NCBI GenBank assembly: GCA_002839315.1
Contig: PGXV01000010.1
Coordinates: 1 to 64,000, forward strand
Length of the DNA stretch: 64,000 nucleotides
Source of the DNA: Spirochaetae bacterium HGW-Spirochaetae-3
GTDB lineage: Bacteria > Spirochaetota > Spirochaetia > Treponematales > UBA12059
Direction of reading: 5' to 3'
The translations under genes and the position numbers were made by a program. Below the pieces are notes generated by a model. That model was not told where the DNA came from. It did not search any database and worked only from the letters and a program-made list of their open reading frames with translations. Positions 7,258 to 17,306 of the stretch are shown here, piece after piece (positions within the stretch are counted from its first letter, which is position 1; each line of letters starts with the position of its first letter).

Positions 7258-9789
7258 ATGAAAAAGGCACTAACCGCGTTAGCGATAGGCCTATGCATCG
7301 TAGCCGCCGCGACCGCCCAGGTCAAAAGCGGCCCGATCGTCGACAAGGTAATCTATACGGTCAGCATGGATCAGTCCCTGGCCATGAAGGACATCGTCGA
7401 GGGCAAGGGAGACGTGTTCTTCCAGGCCGTCCCGGCCAACATCCTCCGGACGCTCAGCGAAACCGACAAGGCCAAGCTCGACATCTACGCGGTGCCGTCC
7501 GGCTCGTGGTCGCTGATGCTCAACCCGATCCCGAACAAGGCTCCGTACACATGGACGAAGACCGACGGGACGACGGAATTCAACGCGTTCGCTATCCGCG
7601 AGGTCCGCTACGCCCTCAACTGGCTGATCAACCGCAAGAAGCTGATCGACGAGATCCTCCTCGGCGACGGCGACCCGATGTTTACCCCGATGACGCCCGG
7701 ACAGCCCGGAACGTATCGCTACAACCTGATCGCGTCCAAGCTGGGCATGACCGCCACCGGCAACGAGCGCAAGGCTATAGCCGATATCGACGCCGCCATG
7801 ACCGCCGCGTCGAACCTGCCCGAGAACAAGGGCAAGCTCGTCAAGAAGGGCGCGTTCTGGCAGTACGCCGGCAAAGACGTCTCGATTAAATTCCTGATCC
7901 GCGTCGACGACCCGAACGGACGGCTTCCCGCCGGCCGCTACATCGCCGACCAGATCGAGAAGGCCGGCATCAAGGTAGAGCGCCTCGAGTGGGACCGGTC
8001 CAAGGCTTCCACCCTCGCCTACTACAGCAACCCCGCCGACCTCTCCTGGCACATGTACACCGAGGGCTGGGGCGCCGGCGCCACCCGCGCCTGGTGGGAC
8101 GTAACCGTCAGCCAGATGTACGCTCCGTACTACGGCTACATGGCCGGCGGCGCCGACCCGGCTAACTGGAACTACACGAACGCGCGTATCGACGAGCTCG
8201 GACAGAAGGGCATGAACGGCCAGTTCCTCACCGAGGAAGACTACTGGGCCGGCAACCTCGAGGCTACCGAGCTCGGCATCAAGGACGCCTGCCGCGTCTA
8301 CCTGGCCAGCCAGCTCGACAAGTTCGTGGCCAACAAGGCCCGCTTCAATTCCCGCATGGCGTACGGCCTCGGCGACGGCCTCAACGGCTGGTCCATCACC
8401 ACCGCCGACGTCAAGCCCGACTCCTCCGGCAAGAAGGTCCTCCGCGTCATCCAGTACTCCGCCCGCGGCAGCATCTTCATGAGCTCCTGGGACCCGATCG
8501 GCATCGACGGCTATTCCGACGTCTATTCCAACGCGATCGCCAACGCGGTCTCCGAGAAGGCCGTCTTCGAGTCGCCCAGCGACGCCAAGGATACCCCGCT
8601 CCGTATCAAGTACGACGTGAAGTCGGTCAAGGCCGCGCCGGTGATCCTCGCCAGCGGTAGCCTCGGCGGTACCATCCCCGTCCCCGCGACAGCGGAGTAC
8701 TACGACAGCGCTTCCAAGGCCTGGAAGGCCGTAGGCGCCGGCAAGACCACCGCGGTCTCCGCCACAGCGCCCTATATCGGCGGCAAGTGGCACAACGGCG
8801 AGGCGATAACCGTCGCCGACATGCGCTACGCGCTCGCGTTCCAGTACGAGTGGGCCAACCAGGACGGCGCCGCCGACAAGTACTTCGACGACGCGTACGC
8901 CTCGATGTACAAGCCCCAGCTCGACACCTGCAAGGGTTTCGTCTATAACAAGGACGGATCCGTCACGTCCTACGTCGACTACTACTTCGCCCCCGAGATG
9001 CTCCGCACCGGCACGACCGTCGCCGCCTACGGCGCCGACGTCAAGGCCGGCAACCCCGGCGGCCAGGTCACCGTGTCGTGGGAAGTCACCGAGGCTCTCG
9101 CGCTGATGGTCGCCGAAGGCGCCAAGAGCGGCACCACCTACTCCTTCACCGCCTCCGACGCGATCACCGAGGTCGACGTCGTCGCGCCCAAGTGCGTCGC
9201 CGACATCAAGGCCAAGCTCGAGGACATGGTAGCCAAGAACTACGTGCCCGCGTCGCTCAAGGGCTTCGTGACCCCGGCCCAGGCCGTCCAGCGCTACAGG
9301 GCGACCCTCGCCTTCATCGCGAAGTACGGCCACGCGTTCGTGTCCAACGGACCGTTCCTCATCTCCAACATCGACTCCACGACGAATTCGGTGACGCTCG
9401 ACGCGTTCCGCGATTATCCGTACAAGAGCGACTACTGGCCGAAGTACTTCCGCCAGCAGATCACCCAGATAGACAACGTGAAGGCCCCGACCACCCCGTC
9501 CAAGAAGGTTGACGCCGTGTTCGAGATCAGCGCCTCCAGCTTCGTCTATCCCGATACCGCCACCGTCCCGCTCTCCAGCAAGGCGAAGGTCGAGCTCAGG
9601 CTCCAGCTGCCCGACGGCTCCGAGAAGATCTACGCCGCCAAGTACCAGAAGCCCGGCTCGTTCAAGGCGACCATCCCGGCCAAGGACCTCGCGGCCCTAC
9701 GCTCCGGGCAGGCCTACACCGTCGTAGTCATCTCGTCGTTCGCGACCGAGGCCCCGTCGGTAGTCCCGACCAGCCTCGTCCTGTTCTGA
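7258..9789 (+). CDS. Oversized family-5 ABC transporter substrate-binding protein
   Basis: An 843-residue exported solute-binding protein. The start at 7258 has an ideal AAGGAGG six bases upstream and gives a clean signal peptide (MKKALTALAIGLCIVAAATA). No lipobox cysteine follows, so it may be soluble in the periplasm or anchored differently. Family-5 features include VRYALNWLINR, the GPF motif near the C-terminal part and an ORD-like lobe. At 843 residues it is about 300 longer than a typical DppA/OppA, with extra central and C-terminal beta-rich segments. Such long forms, to my recollection, occur in transporters for oligosaccharides or peptides in thermophiles. It is the first gene of the operon, followed by a hairpin. 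The substrate could be a peptide or a glycan. Confidence 0.88.
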   Translation: MKKALTALAIGLCIVAAATAQVKSGPIVDKVIYTVSMDQSLAMKDIVEGKGDVFFQAVPANILRTLSETDKAKLDIYAVPSGSWSLMLNPIPNKAPYTWTKTDGTTEFNAFAIREVRYALNWLINRKKLIDEILLGDGDPMFTPMTPGQPGTYRYNLIASKLGMTATGNERKAIADIDAAMTAASNLPENKGKLVKKGAFWQYAGKDVSIKFLIRVDDPNGRLPAGRYIADQIEKAGIKVERLEWDRSKASTLAYYSNPADLSWHMYTEGWGAGATRAWWDVTVSQMYAPYYGYMAGGADPANWNYTNARIDELGQKGMNGQFLTEEDYWAGNLEATELGIKDACRVYLASQLDKFVANKARFNSRMAYGLGDGLNGWSITTADVKPDSSGKKVLRVIQYSARGSIFMSSWDPIGIDGYSDVYSNAIANAVSEKAVFESPSDAKDTPLRIKYDVKSVKAAPVILASGSLGGTIPVPATAEYYDSASKAWKAVGAGKTTAVSATAPYIGGKWHNGEAITVADMRYALAFQYEWANQDGAADKYFDDAYASMYKPQLDTCKGFVYNKDGSVTSYVDYYFAPEMLRTGTTVAAYGADVKAGNPGGQVTVSWEVTEALALMVAEGAKSGTTYSFTASDAITEVDVVAPKCVADIKAKLEDMVAKNYVPASLKGFVTPAQAVQRYRATLAFIAKYGHAFVSNGPFLISNIDSTTNSVTLDAFRDYPYKSDYWPKYFRQQITQIDNVKAPTTPSKKVDAVFEISASSFVYPDTATVPLSSKAKVELRLQLPDGSEKIYAAKYQKPGSFKATIPAKDLAALRSGQAYTVVVISSFATEAPSVVPTSLVLF

Positions 9790-9804
9790 TCCTCGTATGA
9801 GGTC

Positions 9805-9835
9805 AAGCGGCGCCCTTAGCGGGGCGCCGCTTTCG
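9805..9835 (+). terminator. Intra-operon attenuating hairpin after the binding-protein gene
   Basis: AAGCGGCGCCC (9805-9815) pairs with GGGCGCCGCTT (9822-9832), followed by a short T stretch broken by CGG. Its position between a binding-protein gene and its permease genes suggests partial termination or 3'-end protection, giving excess binding protein. Confidence 0.65.
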
Positions 9836-9900
9836 GTTCAGACCGTTTCCCTACGGATACTACGGACTCTGGAACCAATCGATCTATTGTAGGTGGTGCT

Positions 9901-10941
9901 ATGTACAAGTGGTATGCGCTCAAGCGCATTCTCCGCGGTGTGTTCATGTACGCGCTCCTGATGTTCCTGTTCTCGCTACTCTTCAACCAGGTTAACGAAC
10001 AGACTCAGCGATCGCAAATCAACGAGCAGGTCAAGATGGAGTCATCGCGCCTCCGCAACCTCAAGCCGGACCAGCTAGTCGCGTGGCGCGACAACCGGAT
10101 GAGCCAGCTCACGACGATGTACAAGCTGGACAGGCCGCTCGGCGAGCGCGTCCTGTTCCGCGCCGTTAACACGATAACATTCAAATTCGGTCGTTCGACC
10201 ATCATCAAGTCGTCCAAGGGCGAGCAGGACGTCCTGTCCATACTGATGGAAGCCTTACCGAGGACGATGATGCTCTTCAGCTCGGCCATCGTGCTCGAGC
10301 TGGTGTTCGGAGTTTGGCTCGGCCTCAAGAAGGCCCAGAAACCGGGCGGGAGGCTCGACAAGTCGACCAGCTTCGTGACGATGATAATCTACGGCATGCC
10401 GTCGTGGTGGCTCGGCATGATGCTGATACTCCTGTTCGTCTACGTGCTCAAGCTATTCCCGTCGGGCGGCGTCAACTCGGTCCCGACGCCCGAGGGCTTC
10501 ATGTTCGTACTGGACAGGCTATGGCACATGATCCTCCCGATCATGACGCTCGTGTTCCTCGGGTTCTGGAGCCTCGCGTTCGTCATACGCAACCTCGTGC
10601 TCGGTATCCTGCAGGAAGACTACATCATGAGCGCCCGCGCCCGCGGCGTACCCGAGAACAAGGTACTGTTCGGGCACACGCTCAGGACCGCCGCTCCGCC
10701 GATCGTGACGATGGCCCTCCTGTCCCTGCTCGCGTCCCTGTCCGGGGCGATCATCTTCGAAGGCATATTCTCGTGGCCCGGCCTCGGCAATCTCTATTGG
10801 GTCGCGGTACAGCAGAACGATATACCCGTGCTGATGGGCGATCTCGCCATCACGACCGGCATCTACCAGGCCGGCCTCGTCTTCCTGGACCTCATCTACG
10901 GGTTCCTGGATCCGCGCATCAAGGTCGGAGGCAAGGCATGA
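9901..10941 (+). CDS. ABC transporter permease, DppB/OppB type
   Basis: A 346-residue inner-membrane permease. Residues 8-28 form the first transmembrane helix, and a hydrophilic ~90-residue extracytoplasmic stretch follows (about 30-120). Five further helices carry the ATPase-contact EAA loop (ARARGVPENKVLFGHTLR, about 244-262). It pairs with the next gene product to form the channel. The upstream AGGTGG ribosome site is modest. Its stop overlaps the next ATG (ATGA), so translation is probably coupled. Confidence 0.92.
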   Translation: MYKWYALKRILRGVFMYALLMFLFSLLFNQVNEQTQRSQINEQVKMESSRLRNLKPDQLVAWRDNRMSQLTTMYKLDRPLGERVLFRAVNTITFKFGRSTIIKSSKGEQDVLSILMEALPRTMMLFSSAIVLELVFGVWLGLKKAQKPGGRLDKSTSFVTMIIYGMPSWWLGMMLILLFVYVLKLFPSGGVNSVPTPEGFMFVLDRLWHMILPIMTLVFLGFWSLAFVIRNLVLGILQEDYIMSARARGVPENKVLFGHTLRTAAPPIVTMALLSLLASLSGAIIFEGIFSWPGLGNLYWVAVQQNDIPVLMGDLAITTGIYQAGLVFLDLIYGFLDPRIKVGGKA

Positions 10942-12353
10942 GCATGAAGGATTTCACCTATCGCCTCGGCGAATTCTGGGCCGATTTCCGCAAGGAGACC
11001 TCCGGCCTGATCGGCCTCGGCATCCTGGCGCTGTGCGTCGTCGTCGTACTGGCCGAGCCGTTGTTCCTGCCGTACAGCGACGTCAACGGCAACTGGCGCA
11101 ACATCTCCTATTGGGAGGACAATCCCCAGGCGGCCCCGCCGGCGTGGACCAATCTCTTCGCCAAGGAGAAGTCGGCCACGACGTCGAGATACAAGTCCCC
11201 CGTCGTCACCGACGAGGACGATCCGGAGTTCGGGGCCGTCCGCGTCTATACGTTCAAGTACGGCTACAAATTCGACAAGGCCCCGCTCGACATCATACTC
11301 CGGGCAAAGGGCACCGGCATGCTGTTCATGAACATCTCCATAGAGCGGCCGGACGGCGAGTCCGTGTTCCTCGGGCAGGTCTACCAGGACGGCCTCGACG
11401 GCGATCCTATACGGTTCGCCGTGGAGACCGACGCCCGATCCGCGGTATACGAGTTCATACGCAACTTCGCGAGCGACGAGGCCATATCGAATTCCGACTC
11501 CTCCAACGTGAAGCCGACGGATATCATCTTCTCGAAGGCCGGAGAGAACATGCTTTCCGCCCGCGAGCCGCTCAAGGGCGAGTACCTAGTCAGGATAAAG
11601 ATACCCGCGTCTATCCTCGAGGACGGCACGAACACCATAGAGGACCTGAGGCTGCTCGTCACCGGTCGCGTGTCCGGGGTGCTCGGGACCGACACCGCGA
11701 AACGGGACCTCTACTCAGGCATCATCGCGGGCCTCAAGTGGGCGCTGTTCATAGGCCTCGTGACGAGCGTCATATCGGTACTCGTCGGCGTGATGTACGG
11801 CATCATCTGCGCGTACTTCGGCGGGCTGACCGATACGCTGATGTCCTTCGTTTTCGAGGTCTTCGTGTCGATGCCGATGCTCCCGATACTGATCGTGCTT
11901 TCCGCGATATTCAAGCCGAGCATCTGGATAATCATAGGCTCGATGATCGTGTTCTACTGGGTAGGACCGGTGAAGACCGTGAGGTCGATGGCGCTGCAGA
12001 TAAAGGAAGAGACCTATATCGAGGCGGCCAAGGCCCTCGGCTCGGGAAAGTGGCGCATCATCTTCAAGCACATGGCGCCGCTCTTGCTGCCCTACTCCTT
12101 CGCCAACATGGCGCTGTCGGTACCGGGGGCCATCGTCGCGGAATCGTCGCTATCGCTCTTGGGTCTCGGAGACCCGAGCATCATAACCTGGGGACAGATA
12201 CTCCACGACGCGCAGCTCTCCGGGGCCACGCTGAACGGTCTCTGGTGGTGGATCGTGCCGCCTGGACTCTTCATAGCGCTGATGGGCATGACGTTCGCCT
12301 TCCTGGGTTTCGCCATGGACAAGATCCTGCACCCGAAACTCCGCACGAGGTAA
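10938..12353 (+). CDS. ABC transporter permease, DppC/OppC type, with large extracytoplasmic domain
   Basis: A 471-residue permease. After one helix (about 22-45) comes an unusual ~200-residue extracytoplasmic domain (about 46-245) rich in beta-type sequence. The standard permease core follows (about 250-470), with the EAA loop EAAKALGSGKWRIIFKH near 355-372. Typical DppC proteins are about 300 residues, so the insert is additional. It may dock the enlarged binding protein; that is inference. The start is the ATG overlapping the upstream TGA. The true reading frame continues upstream without a start that fits the family. Confidence 0.92.
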   Translation: MSMKDFTYRLGEFWADFRKETSGLIGLGILALCVVVVLAEPLFLPYSDVNGNWRNISYWEDNPQAAPPAWTNLFAKEKSATTSRYKSPVVTDEDDPEFGAVRVYTFKYGYKFDKAPLDIILRAKGTGMLFMNISIERPDGESVFLGQVYQDGLDGDPIRFAVETDARSAVYEFIRNFASDEAISNSDSSNVKPTDIIFSKAGENMLSAREPLKGEYLVRIKIPASILEDGTNTIEDLRLLVTGRVSGVLGTDTAKRDLYSGIIAGLKWALFIGLVTSVISVLVGVMYGIICAYFGGLTDTLMSFVFEVFVSMPMLPILIVLSAIFKPSIWIIIGSMIVFYWVGPVKTVRSMALQIKEETYIEAAKALGSGKWRIIFKHMAPLLLPYSFANMALSVPGAIVAESSLSLLGLGDPSIITWGQILHDAQLSGATLNGLWWWIVPPGLFIALMGMTFAFLGFAMDKILHPKLRTR

Positions 12354-12356
12354 GCC

Positions 12357-13328
12357 ATGGACAAACTACTGGAAGTCAAGAACCTTAAGCTGTACTACCA
12401 TACCGTAGCGGGCGCGGTCCGCGCCCTCGACGACGTCAGCTTCGACCTCAAGAAGGGCGAGACGCTCGGCCTCGTGGGCGAATCCGGCTGCGGCAAGACG
12501 ACGACCGGCGTCGCGCTGCTCAAGATGCCCTCGCCGCCCGGCCGCATCGAGGAAGGCTCGCAGATCATCCTGGACGGCCGCGACATCATGACGCTCTCCG
12601 AGAAGGAGATACGCAAGAACGTCCGCTGGGAAGAGGTATCGATGGTGTTCCAGGGCGCGATGAACTGCCTGACGCCGGTCTATACGATCGGCAAGCAGAT
12701 GCTCGAGACCCTGCAGGAGCACCGCGACATGGACAGGAAGCAGGCGGTGGACCTCATCACCGAGTACCTCGGCCTCGTCGGCCTGCCTCCCGAGGTGATG
12801 GGCCGCTACCCGCACGAGATGTCGGGCGGCATGAAGCAGCGCATCGTCATCGCGACGGCGCTGTTCCTCAAGCCCAAGCTCGTCATACTCGACGAGCCTA
12901 CGACGGCGCTCGACGTCATCGTGCAGGCCCAGATCATCAACCTGCTCAAGAAGCTCAAGAAGACCTTCGACCTGTCGTTCATCTTCATCACCCACGACCT
13001 GTCGCTCGAGGCCGAGGTATCTGACCGCATCTGCGTCATGTACGCGGGCAAGATAGCCGAGCTGGGCACCAACGGGCAGATATACGGCGCGCAGGGGCCG
13101 ATGCACCCGTATACCGAGAAGCTCCTGCAGGCCACGCCGCTCCTGCGCAAGAAGGTCGATAGCCTGTCGTACATCCCCGGAACCCCGCCGGACCTCATCG
13201 ATCCGCCCAAGGGCTGCCGCTTCCACCCCCGCTGCCACAAGGTCATGGACAAGTGCAGCCGGGAGGAGCCGCCGCTCCTGGAGATCGAGCCCGGACACAT
13301 GGTCGCCTGCTGGAGGTGCGGCAAATGA
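12357..13328 (+). CDS. ABC transporter ATPase, DppD/OppD type
   Basis: A 323-residue ATPase that energises the importer encoded just upstream. Walker [11 protein letters not shown] is near 41-50, the signature SGGMKQR near 155-161 and Walker B/D-loop DEPTTALD near 178-185. The C-terminal oligopeptide/dipeptide extension includes CRFHPRC, a Cys-rich stretch that in some relatives binds an iron-sulphur cluster. The start lies three bases after the permease stop, and the stop overlaps the next ATG. The signature SGGM instead of SGGQ is common in this subfamily. Confidence 0.94.
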   Translation: MDKLLEVKNLKLYYHTVAGAVRALDDVSFDLKKGETLGLVGESGCGKTTTGVALLKMPSPPGRIEEGSQIILDGRDIMTLSEKEIRKNVRWEEVSMVFQGAMNCLTPVYTIGKQMLETLQEHRDMDRKQAVDLITEYLGLVGLPPEVMGRYPHEMSGGMKQRIVIATALFLKPKLVILDEPTTALDVIVQAQIINLLKKLKKTFDLSFIFITHDLSLEAEVSDRICVMYAGKIAELGTNGQIYGAQGPMHPYTEKLLQATPLLRKKVDSLSYIPGTPPDLIDPPKGCRFHPRCHKVMDKCSREEPPLLEIEPGHMVACWRCGK

Positions 13329-14341
13329 GCATCGATAAGAACGACGTAATACTCGAGATCAAGGATCTCAAGAAGCATTTCGCCCCGCACCAGAGCCTCG
13401 CGCAGACCCTGACCGGCAAGAACCGCAAGGTCGTCAAGGCGGTGGACGGCATCAGCTTCGCCATCCGCCGCGGCGAGATATTCGGCCTCATCGGCGAGTC
13501 CGGATCGGGCAAGACCACCACGGGCAAGCTCGTGATGAAGCTCATAGACCCGACGAGCGGCACGATCGAGTTCAACGGCGAGGACGTCACGAAGACGGAC
13601 AAGGAGCGCACCAAGGCCTATCGCCGCCAGGTCCAGATGATATTCCAGGACCCGTACGCGTCGATGAACCCGCGCTTCAAGATCAAGGACGTGCTCGAGG
13701 AGCCGCTGATCATCCACAAGATCCCCGGCGGCCACGTTGAGCACGAGGAGATGATCGTCAAGGCGCTTACCGAGGTCAAGCTCAACCCTCCCGAGGAGTT
13801 CATGGGCAGGTACCCGCATATGCTCTCGGGCGGGCAGAGGCAGCGCGTAGCGACCGCCCGCACGCTGATCCTCAACCCGCTGATGCTCGTCGCCGACGAG
13901 CCGGTATCGATGATCGACCTGTCGACGCGCGCCGAGATCCTGCACATGATGAAGGACGTCCAGCGCGACCTGGGGCTGACGTACCTGTACATCACGCACG
14001 ACCTCTCCACCGCGCGCTACTTCACCGACCGCATCGCGGTCATGTACCTGGGCCGCATCGTCGAGATGGGCGACGCGGACGACGTCATCGACCATCCGCT
14101 GCACCCGTACACCAAGGCCCTCATAGACGCCGTGCCCGAGCCGGAGACCGGCAAGGTCGACGTCATCAAGGAACTGCCGATATCGGGGGAGATACCGTCG
14201 CCGGCGAACATCCCGCCCGGATGCCGGTTCCACACCCGCTGCCCCTACGCCAAGCCCGAATGCTCCGCCGAGGCGGAACCCGAGCTCATAGACGTCGGCA
14301 ACGGCCATTACCAAGCGTGCAGGCGGTATAAAGAGATTTAG
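13325..14341 (+). CDS. ABC transporter ATPase, DppF/OppF type
   Basis: A 338-residue ATPase partner of the preceding one. Walker [11 protein letters not shown] is near 57-66, the signature LSGGQRQR near 167-174 and Walker [11 protein letters not shown] near 191-200. The C-terminal oligopeptide-transporter tail contains [14 protein letters not shown]. The ATG at 13325 overlaps the upstream TGA. The gene closes a complete five-gene importer (binding protein, two permeases, two ATPases) and is followed by a strong terminator. The D-loop reads MID rather than the usual ALD, a conservative departure. Confidence 0.94.
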   Translation: MSIDKNDVILEIKDLKKHFAPHQSLAQTLTGKNRKVVKAVDGISFAIRRGEIFGLIGESGSGKTTTGKLVMKLIDPTSGTIEFNGEDVTKTDKERTKAYRRQVQMIFQDPYASMNPRFKIKDVLEEPLIIHKIPGGHVEHEEMIVKALTEVKLNPPEEFMGRYPHMLSGGQRQRVATARTLILNPLMLVADEPVSMIDLSTRAEILHMMKDVQRDLGLTYLYITHDLSTARYFTDRIAVMYLGRIVEMGDADDVIDHPLHPYTKALIDAVPEPETGKVDVIKELPISGEIPSPANIPPGCRFHTRCPYAKPECSAEAEPELIDVGNGHYQACRRYKEI

Positions 14342-14354
14342 TATTCAGACGAGC

Positions 14355-14388
14355 GGGCCGCTCCCTCCGGGGAGCGGCCCTTATTAAT
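14355..14388 (+). terminator. Rho-independent terminator of the ABC operon
   Basis: GGGCCGCTCC (14355-14364) pairs with GGAGCGGCCC (14371-14380), followed by TTATTAAT. It sits between two convergent genes; on the minus strand the U-tract is poor. Confidence 0.85.
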
Positions 14389-14412
14389 AGCGCTGACGAT
14401 AGAACGGCTTCG

Positions 14413-15387
14413 CTACTCGAGGAAGTCGCTTAGCCTCTCGGACTCGGTCACGACGGAAAGGCCGCCGGCCCCGTCGACGGACACCTTGACGCAGCCGTCG
14501 AGGAACGTCGCGAAGACCCTGGCGCCGACCTTTCGGTAGTTCTTGTACACGGAGAGGCTCGCCAGGTTATCGTGCATCATCACGGCGACCGCGGGCGCGA
14601 CCGCGCGTACGAACGACTTACTCGACGACGTATCGCTACCATGGTGACCGACCTTTATGACGTCGGCCTTCAGGCTGTCCCCGTATCCCTCCAGGAGGTC
14701 GAGCTCGCGCGACGTATAGACGTCGCCCATGAACAGCATCGAGGAGTCGCCGTAGGCGAACCTCATTACGAGCGAGCGGTCATTGACGAATTGGGTGCTA
14801 TTCTTGGGGTAGCCGTCGTAGTACTCGATGTCGGGCTCCGGGTTATACACCGCCACGCGGACGAGGTCGCCGAACCGGAATTCCGAGCCGGCCTCAAGGT
14901 AGACTACCTCGACTCCCCTCTTCGCTATCGCCGCGATATAGTCCCGATACGTCGCGGTCGGGTATTCCACTCGGCTCATGTATACGGTCCCGACGTCATA
15001 GGAGGCGAGCAGCCGTACGAGCCCGCCTATATGGTCGATATGCGGATGGCTGGCGACGACGGCGTCGAGCCTGGTTACGCCCATCGCGCCCAGGTAGGCG
15101 GCTACCTGGGCGCCGCACTCGGGGGCGCCTCCGTCTATGAGCATCGTCTTGCCGTCAGGCGAGACGAGGAGAGCGCTGTCCCCCGATTTATCATCGGTAT
15201 CGGACGGAAGGCTCAGCCGCCAGAACCTCGCGACGAGATTGCCCGCGTCGCCCGAGCGATCGAGCACCTCGTCGAGTCGGCCGGGCGCGACCTCCTGGGC
15301 GGCCGCCGGGAGGACGCTCCCGCTACCGATGAGGACGGCGAGCGCCAGGGCGGCCCAGGCCCCGGAAGCGCGGCCGCCGCGCGTCAT
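14413..15387 (-). CDS. Exported metallo-beta-lactamase-fold hydrolase (ComEC/Rec2 C-terminal type)
   Basis: A 324-residue protein with a signal peptide (residues 1-30, ending AAA). It has an MBL fold with HPHIDH (114-119), GDV near 216 and KVGHHGSD near 239-246, the layout seen in the DNA-uptake nuclease domain of ComEC and in stand-alone phosphodiesterase-like relatives. It should act outside the cytoplasm as a metal hydrolase, perhaps on a phosphodiester. The start ATG overlaps the permease stop (ATGA), making it the last gene of the uptake operon. A secreted MBL hydrolase fits with the nearby GDPD in a phosphodiester-handling role, but the substrate is unproven. Confidence 0.82.
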   Translation of the reverse strand: MTRGGRASGAWAALALAVLIGSGSVLPAAAQEVAPGRLDEVLDRSGDAGNLVARFWRLSLPSDTDDKSGDSALLVSPDGKTMLIDGGAPECGAQVAAYLGAMGVTRLDAVVASHPHIDHIGGLVRLLASYDVGTVYMSRVEYPTATYRDYIAAIAKRGVEVVYLEAGSEFRFGDLVRVAVYNPEPDIEYYDGYPKNSTQFVNDRSLVMRFAYGDSSMLFMGDVYTSRELDLLEGYGDSLKADVIKVGHHGSDTSSSKSFVRAVAPAVAVMMHDNLASLSVYKNYRKVGARVFATFLDGCVKVSVDGAGGLSVVTESERLSDFLE

Positions 15388-16253
15388 TTGGACGCCGCCT
15401 TCGAGAAGCCGGTCAGGATGTACTTCTGCAGCACGATGAACAGGATGATGATGGGCACGACCGCCATGACGGCGCCGGCCATTATCTGGTTCTGGTTCAT
15501 CGTCTCGAGCCCCGCGTAGGATCGCTTGAGCTCGTAGACGCCTTGCGCGATGGTCCTGCGCGCTGACGTCGTCGTTACCATCTTCGGCCAGAAGTACGAA
15601 TTCCATCCGTCTATGAAGGCGATGATGCCCACGGTGAGCATCGTCGGCTTGCACATCGGAACGAGTATCTTGAATACGAGGCCGAAGCGCCCCATGCCTT
15701 CCAGCCTTGCGGCCTCGAGGAAGCTGTCGTCGACCGACTTGAAGGTCTGCCTGAGCATGAAGATCATATAGGCGGATACCGCGTTGGGCACGATGAGGCC
15801 GGCGAAGGTATTGATCCATCCGAGCTTCGCTACCATCACGTATATCGGCACGAAGGTGACCTGTATCGGGATCATGAGCGCGCCTAGCACGAGGATGAAG
15901 AGTACGTCACGCCCGGGGAATCGCCCCTTCGCGAAGCCGTAGGCGGCGAAGGACCCGATGGATAGCTGCAGGCCCATGATGCCGGCCGTCATGACCACGG
16001 TATTGAAGAAATACCGGCCGAACGGCGCCATTCTCAGGGCGTCGGCGTAGTTGCGCCAGTGGAACCGCTCGGGCCATAGCGAGGGCACGGGACGCAGCAA
16101 TTCCTCGCTCGTCTTGAGCGATGATATTATCATCCAGAATATAGGGAACATCACCACCGCGACGACGAGCGTCGCGACGGCGTACTGCAGTATCGTCGTC
16201 AGCAGCCTGAGCCGCTTCGCCCGCGCGTTCCTAGCGTTCTGATCGGTCGCCAT
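15384..16253 (-). CDS. Carbohydrate ABC transporter permease (MalG/UgpE type)
   Basis: A 289-residue inner-membrane permease with six predicted helices and an EAA loop (EAARLEGMGRFGLVFKI) about two-thirds along. I took the ATG at 16253 because AAGGAGAG precedes it by six bases; a TTG five codons upstream overlaps that site. Eleven bases separate it from the partner permease. CUT1-family importers move sugars, polyols or glycerol-3-phosphate derivatives. No ATPase gene is in this cluster, so the transporter probably uses a shared MsmK/UgpC-type ATPase from elsewhere. Confidence 0.92.
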   Translation of the reverse strand: MATDQNARNARAKRLRLLTTILQYAVATLVVAVVMFPIFWMIISSLKTSEELLRPVPSLWPERFHWRNYADALRMAPFGRYFFNTVVMTAGIMGLQLSIGSFAAYGFAKGRFPGRDVLFILVLGALMIPIQVTFVPIYVMVAKLGWINTFAGLIVPNAVSAYMIFMLRQTFKSVDDSFLEAARLEGMGRFGLVFKILVPMCKPTMLTVGIIAFIDGWNSYFWPKMVTTTSARRTIAQGVYELKRSYAGLETMNQNQIMAGAVMAVVPIIILFIVLQKYILTGFSKAASK

Positions 16254-16264
16254 AGCGCTCTCCT

Positions 16265-17206
16265 TCAAGAATCGTAATGGACGTTCTTATTCGATATCTT
16301 CATCGTAGCGGCGGTAAAGGCCAGCAGTATGACGAAGAAGACGCCCGCGACGACCGCGGCGCGGTCGACCCTGAACTGAACGAAGGCGAGATCGTATATC
16401 CAGTAGACCATGACGTTGGTGCTCTCGTACGGTCCTCCGTCCGTCATCACGTCGACGGACTGGAATACCTTCATCGACGCGATGAAGGTCGTGACGAAGA
16501 GGAACAGCGTCGTAGGCGACAGGAGCGGCAGCGTGACGAACCGGAACCGCTGGAAGCCGTTGGCCCCGTCGAGCTGGGCGGCCTCGTAGTAATCCTTGGA
16601 GATGCCCTTCATCGCGGAGAGGTATATCATCATGCCGTAGCCGACGACGCGCCATCCGGTAAGGATGAGCAGCGACGTGAAGGCCGTCTTCTCCGAGTTG
16701 AGCCATGACACCGGGGCGACGCCGAAGAGCCCGAGCAGGTAGTTCATGAAGCCGTACTGGTCGTTGAGTATCCACATGAATACGATCGCCGACGTGGATA
16801 CGGCGATGTACTTCGGCATGAACACGAGCGAGCGCATCGCGGCGAAGGCCTTGCTCTCCCTGTTGAACAGCGCGGCCAGCAGCATGCCGCCTATCAGGGT
16901 AATCGCTATCTCCCAGAAGGTGTAGCTGAACGTTATACGGAGCGACGACAGCCAGGTCCCGAGGCCGGATCCGTGGAACAGCCACTTGTAGTTCTTGAGG
17001 CCGACGAACTTGTAGCTGTCGCGTATGAGGTTCCAGTTGGTGAACCCGATACGGAACAGGTCCGCCAGCGGATAGTAGACGAATACGGCGAAGAAGGCCA
17101 AGGCCGGAGCGACGCAAAGGAAATCCTTGACGCTCTCCCTCTTCCTGTATCTCGGCACGCGTATCCGCGTCCTCCCGCTCGGCACGGCGCTTGTATCCAC
17201 GCGCAT
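16265..17206 (-). CDS. Carbohydrate ABC transporter permease (MalF/UgpA type)
   Basis: A 313-residue permease with a basic N-terminus (about residues 1-27), six helices and the EAA loop (EAAQLDGANGFQRFRFV). GAGGGAG lies a few bases before the ATG at 17206. It forms the heterodimer with the following permease. A 100-base gap containing a 13-bp hairpin separates it from the upstream binding-protein gene. The short form without extra periplasmic loops is closer to UgpA than MalF. Confidence 0.92.
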   Translation of the reverse strand: MRVDTSAVPSGRTRIRVPRYRKRESVKDFLCVAPALAFFAVFVYYPLADLFRIGFTNWNLIRDSYKFVGLKNYKWLFHGSGLGTWLSSLRITFSYTFWEIAITLIGGMLLAALFNRESKAFAAMRSLVFMPKYIAVSTSAIVFMWILNDQYGFMNYLLGLFGVAPVSWLNSEKTAFTSLLILTGWRVVGYGMMIYLSAMKGISKDYYEAAQLDGANGFQRFRFVTLPLLSPTTLFLFVTTFIASMKVFQSVDVMTDGGPYESTNVMVYWIYDLAFVQFRVDRAAVVAGVFFVILLAFTAATMKISNKNVHYDS

Positions 17207-17250
17207 CGCTCCCTCGTGTGCGGCGCCATCGGCGCCTGTTCGGTACGGAG

Positions 17251-17281
17251 ACCGGGCGCCGCGGCTGGCGCGGCGCCCGGT
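17251..17281 (-). terminator. Intra-operon hairpin between binding-protein and permease genes
   Basis: A perfect 13-bp stem, ACCGGGCGCCGCG (17251-17263) with CGCGGCGCCCGGT (17269-17281), loop of five. No U-run follows on the minus strand, so it more likely stabilises the binding-protein mRNA than fully terminates. It parallels the hairpin at 9805-9835. Confidence 0.65.
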
Positions 17282-17306
17282 TCATTGCGGCCCTCGGAGC
17301 CGAGGA

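Noticed and set aside
7291-9333. Long minus-strand open frame (680 codons) opposite the binding-protein gene
   Set aside because: It is the mirror of a strongly coding plus-strand gene in GC-rich DNA, with Val/Gly/Asp-rich low-information translation and no family features.
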